Source of the DNA: Durusdinium trenchii | Taxonomy: Eukaryota; Sar; Dinophyceae; Suessiales; Symbiodiniaceae | Assembly (NCBI GenBank): GCA_963970005.1 | Contig: CAXAMN010005335.1 | Location: forward strand, 690,858 to 754,857 | Direction of reading: 5' to 3' | DNA length: 64,000 nt | In this document: positions 47,331 through 57,827 of the stretch, piece after piece | How positions within the stretch are numbered: position 1 is the stretch's first letter | How the letters are laid out: each line of letters opens with the position of its first letter | The notes under the pieces: generated by a model | Seen by the model: only the letters and a program-made list of their open reading frames with translations | Databases searched by the model: none | What the model was told of the DNA's origin: nothing | Program-made: the position numbers and the translations under genes

Positions 47331-50300
47331 GGAGGGCGCCACACCGACACATCGGGGTCGACGCCAGTCGACACACGAGTCCGGTGCGCCCAGCGCGATA
47401 TGTTCATCGCCAACATGGGATACCATCGCCAGGTGCTGAAAACATGGGTGCTGCTGCTCTCGTTTTTCGAAGAACATCCTGGACGTTGCCTGCGCAGCAG
47501 CTTCCAGTGGACACCGTTCGCCTGGTTGCCCTGCTGAGTGGGATTCTGGGCGCGTATAGACTCTGCCTTTGAATTGGCGGCTCCATTGAACGTCGGTGCT
47601 CGGCACCTTCACCTCAGTGCTTGGCCGAATCTTGAGATGAGTGAGCCAGTTGAAGGCCTGGTTTTTCTTTGGATGCGGTTGTGTTGCTGGTGTTGTTATG
47701 CCGCTAGCTTTGTTGAGATGTGTTATTTTTTTGGTGGTTGTGGAGTTGCGCTTGGCTCTCGCTTAGTACAACTCTTCCCAAAAGCAGGATTACATTTGGC
47801 CCCTTACCATGGCCATTTTTGTCAACCCCCTCCTGACCTTTGTTTTCGGTTGGTTCGGAGTGCTTTGAAGAGTGTTTGCAAGCATTTTCACTTGGAGGGA
47901 TCGCTCTTTTTGTTGGCGTTTGACTCTTGACAAGTCCTAATTGAACTATGTTCAACCTGCTGATGACTGGTGGCCAGCAAAGATGTCCATCTGAGATAGA
48001 CCTGTGGCGTAGACCTTTGGCCGCTCCGGGCCACGCTTCGCAGGCCTTGAAACTTGAGGCTCTGTGTCCACCAGTTTCGCGCGTGGCATAGATACAGCTG
48101 TGCATGGTCTTCTCGTCCAGTCAGCGATTTTCACATCAAAAAGTCTGAGGAAGCAAATTGGTTTTATGGTCCAGAGGTCTCTGCAATGGCCCGGAGGTAA
48201 CTCCATCTAAGTTGTGATGAACCAAACCAGCTCGGATGATTCCAACAAGCTGTTGATGATGGGGATCAGTTTCATAAGGTAGTCAGGTAGTCGAAACCAC
48301 ATCATAGATGTGAATCCATCAATGGTCATGGATTCTGTAAGCACTGACAAGACTCTGATGATTCATATCTGGGGGATGATAGATTCAACTATAGTCTTAA
48401 GGTTCATCAACCGTGACGAAAACGTTGGTGATGTTGGAGCCTTGGCCAGCTTTCCCAAACAATCCAATCGGGGATAGAAAAGTGTTTCCCGACGGAGCTT
48501 CAAAGCTGTAGCAGTTGGTTACATATATATTTCAAAGATGACCGCTATTGTGATGCCAAATGACTTCAAACAAATATTCGGGGTGCTTGGGTGCTTCTGT
48601 ATATGATGGCCAACCCCTGATTCCTCCCCCCCACCTCTCCATCAGCGGCAACCTCGCAAGGCATCATGGATTCTGGATTCATGCAACGCTGCACCATATA
48701 TACGGATAGTCCACATGCATAGCTGCACTTTGAATATATGGGCATAATAAGTGATGATTGCAGTCAGTCAACGTCAATTGGACCAATATGCTTGGTACAA
48801 GCTGTTTGGAATCTGAACAACCACAAAACAGAACCGCACTTATATTAAATTAAAAGATTTAAGTAAATATTACATAACTACGTTTGGCACGGTGCTGCGT
48901 CACCAACACTGTCAACTTTCACTCGTCTTGTCCACTCAGAAAGTGACCTGAGAAGGCATACAGTCCATTCGTCAGGCATACGGAGCTAAAAACAAGCTTT
49001 TCCTCTCTTTGTTCGCTCGTCGCACGCATCAAAAGCTTTTCCTATCTTGAACGCTGCCAGATGGAGGATTCCGATGAGACGCGCTGCCATCCGTCCAGCG
49101 GCGGTGGGGACGAGCGAAAGCCAAGCGGCCAGCACGTTACGGGGAGCAAGACTTCCATGTTGCTGTCCTGACCTGCGCGGAGGGTGACTCAAAGGCTGGA
49201 GGGATTTGATGTCACCCTTTTTTTGCATGTGGTGGCTGACACCGCACAAAGCCTAACACAAAAGAAGATAAACATAGATAAACACATGGTAAACACCTAA
49301 GTACAGTACGCGTTCTTCTAGAAGACGCATGGGATTCAAATTCATAGCTACTACATAAGCAACCAAGCTGATATGATGACTGCATCGCAATACCAAACCA
49401 ACCTAGCCTTCCAAGACCATAAAGAAAATGGTTGACCAGGATTGTTTGTGTAAAATCCTTGCGGCGGCAATCACGGGGTGATTCTCATCAGTCACCTCTC
49501 AACGACCTTTGAAGGGTGTCTATGGTGGATGTTGGATTCTTGAAAGGTGTCCTGGCAAAATACAAGGTGTGGTAGGAGAGAAATCACATCCAAAGTGATA
49601 CTAAGTATATAGAATAGACTTCAGGAGTGTCCTTGACCTAGCAAATCTGGTCTACAGGTCACCAATCTTTACATCTCTTCACATACAGCAGACTCTTGAT
49701 TCATAAAAACCCACCCGTTTGAAATGGAACATCCTCATAACTCCTCTTCATATGAGGGGTTTATTCATCAAGAGTCTTGCATCTCAAGTAGCTTGATCCG
49801 ATCCGAAAAAACGCCTGTGCAATGCATCCATCGCCAAGCAAACTTGTCGCGCCACCGACAAACGCCAAGGCATGCCTCACCGACATCATCGATCGAAACG
49901 TCGGTCGTTGGAGCGAGCAAAACAAGTGGGTCCACGGGGGAAACAAGAGAGTTACCGAGTGGGAGACAGTAGGAGAAGTCAAACAAATACATATAAATTT
50001 CTAGCACGGGTAATTGAACCTTAATTATTTTCTGCAGAATCTTGCAGAATGCGATTTAAGTTCCATAGAGCCAGTATGTCGAGACAGATTCCTCATGGAT
50101 CCAGTGCCATGTTGTTTGCAGCCGACAGTTTGTTGTTTGGGTACTGGAAAGAGCAACGGCACCCCTAAGATCCCAAACATTCACAAAACACCCGTCTCCT
50201 CTTGCTGGGAGTTGGACGCCAAATGCCGACCAAGCTCTCTTGCCGACCCTTCATGCATGCAGCTGCATGCATACTGGTATAATCACATACATATATATAT

Positions 50301-50622
50301 ATATATTATTATACATTAAATCAAGTAAATGTACATCAAAATCATCCATGGCTCCCCTGGGATATCTTGCCAGCAACTTGGCCTTCTGGACCGATTTTCA
50401 AGTGGTGGCTTGCTTGCACCGATTCCACCCCCTTCCCGTCCGCCGTCCCAAGCGGTCCCCGGTCCCCTCCTTTGGGCTCGGTCAACTCGAGGGCCAAGGG
50501 CGCCAGACGTCCTGAGAGGCGAGACGGGGAGGGTGAGGGGACCGAGCCGCTCGTTGAGGTCAAGGAGAAACACATAGGAACTGAGTACATGCTCAACAAA
50601 GGTATAACAAAGGTATAACCCC

Positions 50623-50672
50623 CTGTCTGGGCCCTGTCTGGGACTGGCATAGTTGCATACATTGGGCTGGCT
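50623..50672. mobile_element. Foldback element, family B, partial
   Basis: GTCTGGGACTGGCATAGTTGC, then ATACATTGGGCTGG, resembles the left half of family B. No right arm was seen. Confidence 0.3.
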
Positions 50673-51098
50673 GAAAAGAAGCCTGTAGGTTGATATACGT
50701 GGAGTCGCGGAGTGTGAACGGGGATGGTCATGGTCGGCACCCCAAAAGCCCGTTACAGGCTGAAGGAGCCAGGGAACCCGACCCAGACCATAGGTTTTGT
50801 CCAATCCTCACACAGAACAACTACTACTGAATAGGTATGATTCATATGATGTTTAGGTGTGAGGAACTGCGAAAAATTGATTTATGTTGTATGCCAGGGA
50901 CCATCTATTTTGTATGCCAGGGACTGGGGACCATCCATTTTTACCCATCTTCCACAAAGGTGCCGCGTCCGACGCCAACAATCCCAAATCAAGCGAATTC
51001 ATAATTTTGAGGTACTTTAGCACCTGTTGTTTAGCCATGCGCAAGGTTGTGGACCGTTTCATATTCATTACTCACTGTCAAGACTTGCCCACTTCTTT

Positions 51099-51207
51099 AC
51101 CCTAGGGATCCACATACCTTCTCAGAAAGTACTTGGGCCCTCCTGGCACCTATAAATAGTCTCCGTCCTCACCCTACCTGAGAAGGTACGACTGGATTTC
51201 TTAGGGT
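51099..51207. mobile_element. Foldback element, family D
   Basis: The ends ACCCTAGGGATCC and the complement of GGATTTCTTAGGGT are inverted. The interior holds GTCTCCGTCCTCACC and GAGAAGGTACGACTGG, shared with the other copies. Confidence 0.5.
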
Positions 51208-51513
51208 TACACAGCAATTAGAAGTTGGGTCGGCTGACCCTCAGACCGCTCCCCACCTGCAGGTCGCTCCCAAGCAATCCACACCTCGGACCGCAGGTCT
51301 GATGCAGATCGAGAGACTCCCAAGGGGGAGAGGATGAGCTTACGGATGTCGAACAGAACGTAACATGTTAAATTAAAACGATTCCCTGGATTCATCCTGG
51401 ATTCACCCATGGGGATCAATATGGATCAGTGACCGCATCCACTCAAGGACTCCCTTTGAAGCGTACACAGTGTTTTGCAACAGTTGTGGCACCAGTTGCT
51501 TCGACTTCTGTAT

Positions 51514-51617
51514 AGTGGGTTGAGAGTAGATGGCACAATCCCCAAAAGGTGGTTTATATGAATGGACCCCTATATAAAAGACATCTTGGGGTTTGTGCCA
51601 TCTACTCTCAATCCACT
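51514..51617. mobile_element. Foldback (MITE-like) element, family C
   Basis: The ends AGTGGGTTGAGAGTAGATGG and CCATCTACTCTCAATCCACT are inverted repeats with one difference. The interior mirrors CCCCAAAAGGTG/CATCTTGGGG. It spans 104 bp and has no ORF. Confidence 0.65.
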
Positions 51618-52785
51618 GTAGCTGTTTTTAGTCCAGCCATCCTTCAGTACAAACGTTGCATTCACCAACGCGCGTCTTGATTTCCTCATCAAACTGGGAG
51701 TTCTCCCATGGTTTGCTCATTGTGCCAATGCCCCAATACTTAGCAACACCAGTTTCAACAAATGTTTACCCAAATGTCTGCTTGCCCGGCTTATCCTGTT
51801 CCCCATCACTCCGTCGGTCATCTTCGGTCCCGGCTCCCGGGAGGCCGTCACCTGGCGACGGCGACGGCGACGCGCTGGTGACATGGACTGACATGTCGAG
51901 GTCTCGATTTTGAGGCGTAAGACAAGAACATGATAAGTGCATGATAAGTGGTGTGTCTATCCCTACCCTAAAAACCAGCACCTGAAAAAAAATCCAAGCA
52001 AGAAGAGTCTGGAAGAGACCTTGGATCTTATAAGGAATCTTAAGTACATGCATTCAACAGCTCAGGTCGAACACAAAAATTTCCAACATCCAAACCCAAT
52101 CAACCATGCTTGACTGATGGCCGAAACAGCTTTGGGCTCCGCGTGGCACGGGAAACAGGCCGCCTGCTTCGACGGCCCCCACTCCACGCGCCAGGTCCTT
52201 GGTTGTGCCCCAAGATCGAGCCGATCGCCCGTCTTACTTTGGACGAAACAAATGATCGTCCTCGAGTAAGCGTAACAATGGCCAAGAACCACCTGGCCTG
52301 GTAAAAGGTCACTTAGGGCTTATAGGGACTCCAAGAATATGAAGAAGATTGAAGTTGGTAGTCAGTTCAAAAGTATCCTGACAAAAAAGAGGGACTCACT
52401 GTCTAGACGAGGGATGATTCAACAAAAGCACGACTCATGGTTCCCGCAGAAAAGCAATGCCCAATCAACGTGGTTGCTGTACTAAACGCAGTACTGGTCG
52501 GCACCACTCGGAGCCAGCCCTTTTGGTCGGTCTAAAGCTGTATACTCGTTTTTCACGACTGGTCACATCGACCGAAAAACACCGCCACCACACACCACAC
52601 GGGTGTCTGGTCCGGTGTCCGCTGGTCCGGTGGTCCTTTTCTCCAAGGCACGCTCCTCACCAAGGAGGTCCCCTCCCTGCGCAAGGTCGCGCCTCGGGAG
52701 GCGCGTCATCCGCCCGACTGGACTTGAAGGTTCGGAACTCCATCGCCGGTTCGGAACTCCTGTTCAAAGACCAGACGCACAACCT

Positions 52786-52880
52786 TACCTGGATCTTCCA
52801 ACTGTTACCAATTTATGCCTTTTCATCCAAACAAATCAACCAAAAGGCAGACATTTGGCAACAGTTGGAAGATCCAGGTA
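52786..52880. mobile_element. Foldback (MITE-like) element, family A
   Basis: This is a second copy, 95 bp, bounded by TACCTGGATCTTCCAACTG and its exact complement, with the same internal GGCAGACATTTGG. One arm has mutations (CCAATTTATGCC). Confidence 0.65.
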
Positions 52881-53037
52881 TTTCTAAGATCAGTCCAATC
52901 TTCGTTCGATCTTCGTTCGTGCTTTGGAGCGGCTTGGACCGGTCCAGTTGACCGGGGGCTGTTCGATGTGGGTTCGGGGTCTGGTTCATTCCTCTCGAAA
53001 AACCCAGAACTGAACTGATCACTGATTCGAGTTGAGT

Positions 53038-53073
53038 GTTGCGAAATGTTGCGAAATGTTGCGAAATGTTGCG
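53038..53073. repeat. 10-bp tandem repeat
   Basis: TGTTGCGAAA-type unit, three full copies and a partial one, immediately 3' of a family A foldback region. Confidence 0.85.
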
Positions 53074-54126
53074 CATGACCATGCTTGCAAAGATAAAAAA
53101 GAGTGGATACGAGCGGAAACAGTGCTTCAAACAAGCATGTACTGTAAACTCATGTAAAGACCAGATTGAGGCCCTTCAATGGTTGTATCCGGTTTCGCGG
53201 CAACTGGTAGGGTTCCAAGATTTTTCGGGTCTTCAGCTTCACAGAATCCACTCGGAAATGAGAGATATTTCTTTCGTGAGTCTTTACGAGGATCGGGTGT
53301 CCAGAGTATCTTCATGTATATATAAGTCTATATACAGTGCATTCCTCGGGGCAATCGAAACCACCATTCATCACACATCATCGTCTGGCCATTTCAGCGT
53401 GCACCGACAAATCCAATTTCCCAATCTAAATTCATTCAGTTGGGCCAACTAAACTAGTGTATAAAGATGTATACCTGTATACAGATTAACGTGTGCATAC
53501 TCCAAGTCTTGTGCCTCCTTGAAAGCCCCTGTGATTCCTTTGGAGGTTGAGTCTTGTCAAACAGAACTGTTTAATATATGTCCTATCCCTTCAAGATCAT
53601 CAAAAGAAAGGTCTGTTCTTTGACAGAAACCCTCAGTAAACCTAATGAAACATCACTAAAAAGAAAAACCAACAAACACACATTGGTGATTGGACGAATC
53701 GACGATTCGGAACAGCACACATCTCCGTCGGATCGGCCGAGGGTGGGACCGTTCACCCCAGGAACCCGGGGCGCCTAATCGACGCAGCTGCCCAGCATTC
53801 AAGGCTGTATCTGGGTGCAGACATGTGGCCGAAACAGCAACAACGCGTGTGATCTTCTAAACGAATTGTCACCCGCATAACCCAACCTCAAGGAAGGTAG
53901 GTAATTGACCGAACAAAATCATCCCCCCATTTTCAAAGGAAGATGTACCCCTTATCATCGTTCTTGTGGCCCAGAATCTTCAACATTGTCACATGGCAAA
54001 GTACTGACTGTGTACGTATTCTGTGTACTCCAGTAGTATCGTGAGCATTCCGTGCCTCATCAATTCAGAAACCCAATTTGTTGGCGCAGTACAAGTCCCT
54101 GCTTGTGTCGTGTTGGCACAGTCGTA

Positions 54127-54160
54127 GAAACAAACAAACAAACAAACGAACAAACAAACA
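54127..54160. repeat. (CAAA)n microsatellite
   Basis: Eight tetranucleotide units with one CGAA variant. Confidence 0.9.
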
Positions 54161-55180
54161 GCATTATTAACACACACATATGTATATATATATACATATT
54201 CAAAGAAGTTTCTGGGGGGGTGGCAGCAAAGAGTCTCAGAATAGTGTTTGTGTTGTGTGTGATTGCTTTCAATTTTTGGATTATTAAAGTATTGCTGTGT
54301 TTGATTGATTTTTTTGTCCAGTGGGAGGTAAATACAGGTGATGCCACATTTGCATTCTCTGATGCATTTTGCACATTTTTGAAGCGGGCAGCAAATGCAC
54401 GTGACGAAACATGCGTTTTACTACGCTACACGGACATTTATATCGCTAGGAGCACCCCTGCTGGCAAAATATCACCCTGAGAAACATCTACAGATGACAG
54501 TTAGTCTACTTTGTGTGCTACACAGAATAATATTGTTCAGTTGCTACACGATAATTGTTCAGTCTATCGGCTACCCCTCTGTCACAACACAGCCAGCAAC
54601 TGCAAACATCTCACGCATGCCAAACCCCATGTGAGATTGTTGCTAGTGTAAATACACTTGTTGTTCACTAACTTCGCTTGGGTTCTTCTGTATTGTCCAA
54701 TGTTCTTGTCTACATCCAAGAGCTGTTCAAGCTGGCAAACATCAGCAAACTATAAGTGACATCACACCCAGGATTTATTCATGGTCAAATCAAAAAAGAA
54801 TCACCATTCTCATAATTGCTTTAAACAACAAAGCAAGCACCCATCTCAAGTGACACCCCAAGTCACCAACCGGACGGTGTGGATCAAACGCACCGCGACA
54901 CGAGGGCGGCCGCCACGGCTCTTGGATGTCCGAAACCGTGCGGTTTCCCACGCGAGCACACGGCCGGCGGAGCACACAGGTCTTGGGCTAAGCTGCTCAA
55001 GCGAAGCTGAAGCACCAGCAACTGGCTCTCGCTCACAGAAGCCTCGCCTCAGATCCACGTTTCAGGCCTTCGGGGCATCCTCCTCAGACCAGTTTAGATG
55101 TGGAGTGTGGCTGGACCGAGAGCAGTTGGGTGGCAAAGTCTGATCTTAATGGGCCCGGAGATTGAAGAATTAATCCGCCG

Positions 55181-55430
55181 GTGGCCTGTCCGAAGCCTGC
55201 CTCTTCTCTTCGCCCACGGGCCCCGCCCTCAAACCCTCCTCGGCAGCCGGCAGGCCTGCCGCGGCCTCTCTGTGGCCTGTCCGAAGCCTGCCTCTTCTCT
55301 TCACCCACGGGCCCCGCCCGCAAACGTTCCTGCAGGCCGCAGCTTGGCCCAGAAAGCTTTTTCTATGGGCTTCCGAAGGCGACGTTAGACACCCACGGGC
55401 CCCGCCCTCAAACCCTCCTCGGCAGCCGGC
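55181..55430. repeat. 91-bp tandem duplication with third partial copy
   Basis: GTGGCCTGTCCGAAGCCTGC...TTC(G/A)CCCACGGGCCCCGCCC starts at 55181 and again at 55272. The CACGGGCCCCGCCCTCAAAC segment occurs a third time from about 55392. Confidence 0.8.
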
Positions 55431-55435
55431 GACCC

Positions 55436-56290
55436 GGGTGCGCTCGTTGGCAGGCACGAAGATGCGTGATCAGCAAATCTGGGGGGTAAATTCTCTCCGC
55501 TTTTGTATGCCCTCAGTCGGAAAGAGGGGTACGCATTTCTGACATCATACGGACTGTACATACACTAGGTCGTCCATAGTGTATAGAGAAGCACCGGTAA
55601 AAGGTATATGGAATAGAGTGTCTTGAGGACATAGCCTGTTTGTGGTTATTGCCAATCTTGGGGGGAAATTTACCCCCCGCTATGTCTGCCTTGAGCCGGA
55701 ACGAGGGATAAGCATCACTTGAAGCCAGGGGGAGCAGGTCGAACGCTAGCCGAGTCGCACCGGATGTACTAGTTACATAGTCGGCAAAGCGTGTAGGGAT
55801 TACATGTTTTGGGAGGAAGCTTGCTATGTACATACTTGGCGCTAGAGAATGTAAATGCGACATCGCTGACTGGGCAGGGTACATTGGAACAACCCGGGCG
55901 CACTCGTTGGCAAGCACGAAGATGCGTGCTCCGCAAATCTAGGGGGTAAATTTACCCGCCGCTTTTGTATGCCTTGAGTCGGAAAGAGGGGTAAGCATTT
56001 CTGACATCATACGGACTGCACATACAGTAGGGCGTCCGTAGTGTAGGCTAAGCACTGGTAAAAGGTATAAGGACTGGAGTGTCTTGAGGAAATAGCCGGC
56101 TTATGGTTATGGCAAATCTGGGGCGTCAATTTACCCCCCGCTTATCTATGCCTTCAGCCGGAACGAGGGGTAAGCATCACAAGGACTGTGCATACACTAG
56201 GGCATCCGTAGTGTAGGATAAGCACTGGTAAAAGGTATCAAGAATAGAGTGTCTTGAGGAAATAGCCGGTGTATGGTTATAGCAGCCAGC
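55436..56290. repeat. Diverged ~180-bp satellite, four to five units
   Basis: Units share (G)CAAATCTGGGG...TTTACCCCCCGC, CATACGGACTG, CACTGGTAAAAGGTAT and GAGTGTCTTGAGGA(A/C)ATAG. CAAATCT-type starts are at about 55473, 55654, 55935 and 56111. The second unit has an insertion of about 100 bp. The array ends abruptly where the structured segment begins. Confidence 0.75.
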
Positions 56291-56333
56291 AGCACCACGC
56301 AGCAGCAGCGCCGCGCTCCTCCCCCAAGAAAAG

Positions 56334-56463
56334 GGGTCGGCGGCACCAGGGCGGAGCCCTTACTATAAGAATCCGGGCGCCGGCCACGAAGCCCGTGGCA
56401 TGCCCGGAGGGCCTTCGGTGGTAACCGAAGGTTATAGACGGTCGCGCCGGCTGCCGCCGACCC
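56334..56463 (+). ncRNA. Candidate structured RNA (multi-helix fold), unidentified
   Basis: A closing helix of 12 perfect pairs (56334-56345 with 56452-56463) encloses several nested helices. These are hairpin GGGC-GGA-GCCC (56349-56359); a 6-bp helix CTATAA/TTATAG (56363-56368 with 56432-56437); inside it CCGGGC/GCCCGG (56373-56378 with 56402-56407) holding a GCCAC/GTGGC hairpin (56383-56387 with 56395-56399); and an 8-bp hairpin CCTTCGGT-GGTA-ACCGAAGG (56412-56431). The identical GCCGGC at 56379-56384 and 56446-56451 is self-complementary and could form a pseudoknot. The stems are perfect, unlike nearby decayed repeats. The direction of transcription is unknown. It did not fit HDV-like, hammerhead, group I, RNase P or SRP patterns that I could recall. 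Confidence 0.4.
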
Positions 56464-56699
56464 TCGTCACCAAAACGGGGGGGACCACCGGGTCACTGAA
56501 GCCCCTGTAATTTACAGTGTATCGTGTGTGTGAGGTATAAAAACACTGTGTTTTACAGGGTTTCGGGCCCCTTGGCAGCCGAGAATTTCAGCTTGGCGAT
56601 GTCAAAAAACCTAGGTTTTTTTCATGGTTTTGGCTTTGCGGGAAGGGAAAAAATCGTAAAGAGTTGTATCGGAAGATTTTTTCAACATAAATCGCCTAA

Positions 56700-56970
56700 C
56701 ATGTCCCCAACATAGGCCCAAGATAGCCAACAGATCCCCAACATATGCCCAACATAGCCTCCAAGATGGCTCAACATAGGGCCAACATAGGCCAACTTGG
56801 GGCCAACAGACGCCAACGTAGGCCTCAGATAGCCAACATATCCGTAACATATGCCCTACATAGCCTCCAAGATGGCTCAACATAGGGCCAACATAGGCCA
56901 ACTAGGGGCCAACAGACGCCAACATAGGCCCAACCTAGGCCAACATAGAGCTAACGTGCTCAACATAGGA
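56700..56970. repeat. Minisatellite of GCCAACATAG-like units, 106-bp higher order
   Basis: Short units (CCAACATAGG(C/G)) are organised in a 106-bp block seen twice (TAGCCTCCAAGATGGCTCAA at 56755 and 56861). The minus-strand frame through it (YVG, CWP, LCW motifs) is repeat-driven. Confidence 0.8.
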
Positions 56971-57108
56971 TCAATATGGGCCCCAGATGTGCTCTTTGTA
57001 GCCAACAAGATGGATCCACGTAGGAGAAAGAGACAACGGAGATAGGCGACCTAACCTGGGTGTAAGATTTTCACACGTAGTCGACGCTGGGGCACTAGTA
57101 CGCGAGCG

Positions 57109-57115
57109 GAGAGAC

Positions 57116-57182
<67 letters not shown>

Positions 57183-57184
57183 AG

Positions 57185-57218
<34 letters not shown>

Positions 57219-57553
57219 CACCTCTGACACCACCTACGTTACTGTGCCTAGACTTAACTCCAACCGACAGAGCCAGAGGTAGCGAAGACAGAGACAGACA
57301 GACAGAGAGAGGCAGAGAGAGAGGGAGAAAGAGATACCGAAACAGACAGAGACAGTGACAGAGACAGAGATAGACACAGAGACCGACCGAGAGCGAGACG
57401 GAGAAAGAGACGACAGAGATGACTGGCGGGGGCGAGGAGCGAGGCGGCAGACTAGTTTTCGGTTGCAACGGCTCTCCCGACTTTCGGCTTCTGCTCAGAG
57501 AAGCGGCACGCTTTGTTTGTCCCAGAGACAGAGACGACAGAGAGAGACTGAGC

Positions 57554-57586
<33 letters not shown>

Positions 57587-57790
57587 AGAGAGACCGAGAC
57601 AAAAGAGAGAGACAGAGACAGAGACAGAAACAGCGACAGAGACAGAGACAGAGACAGAGACTGACAGAGGGCGAGACGGAGAAAGCGACGACAGAGACAG
57701 GCGATCCAACCTGGTCGTCCGATTTTTGCACGCAGTCGACGCTGGGGTACCGAAAGGAAAAGAAACAGAGAGAGAGAGAGCGAGAAATGG
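57109..57790. repeat. (GA)n-rich block flanked by a direct repeat
   Basis: Four GA/CAGAGA tracts (57109-57224, about 57290-57370, 57525-57665, 57765-57785) alternate with unique pieces. (A/G)CACG(T/C)AGTCGACGCTGGGG occurs at about 57074 and 57730 and a shorter form at 63027. The block sits exactly where the Helitron-like coding sequence breaks off. Confidence 0.8.
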
Positions 57791-57827
57791 CGCAACTGCT
57801 GCTGTGTCTTCAAACGCAATCCTATAC

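Larger units (their letters stand above)
47540..55180. other. Mostly featureless
   Basis: Foldbacks at 51.1, 51.5 and 52.8 kb and microsatellites are the only clear items. Protein-like minus stretches at 48986-49160 (APRNVLAAWLSLVPTAAGRM) and 51766-51930 (Ser/Pro-rich) could be exons but lack support. Confidence 0.35.

Noticed and set aside
56334..56463. HDV-like ribozyme or other known RNA family
   Set aside because: GCGCCGGCUG resembles part of the HDV ribozyme, but the two GCCGGC strands are about 60 nt apart and the helix order does not give the nested double pseudoknot. Group I, hammerhead, RNase P and SRP cores were also not found.
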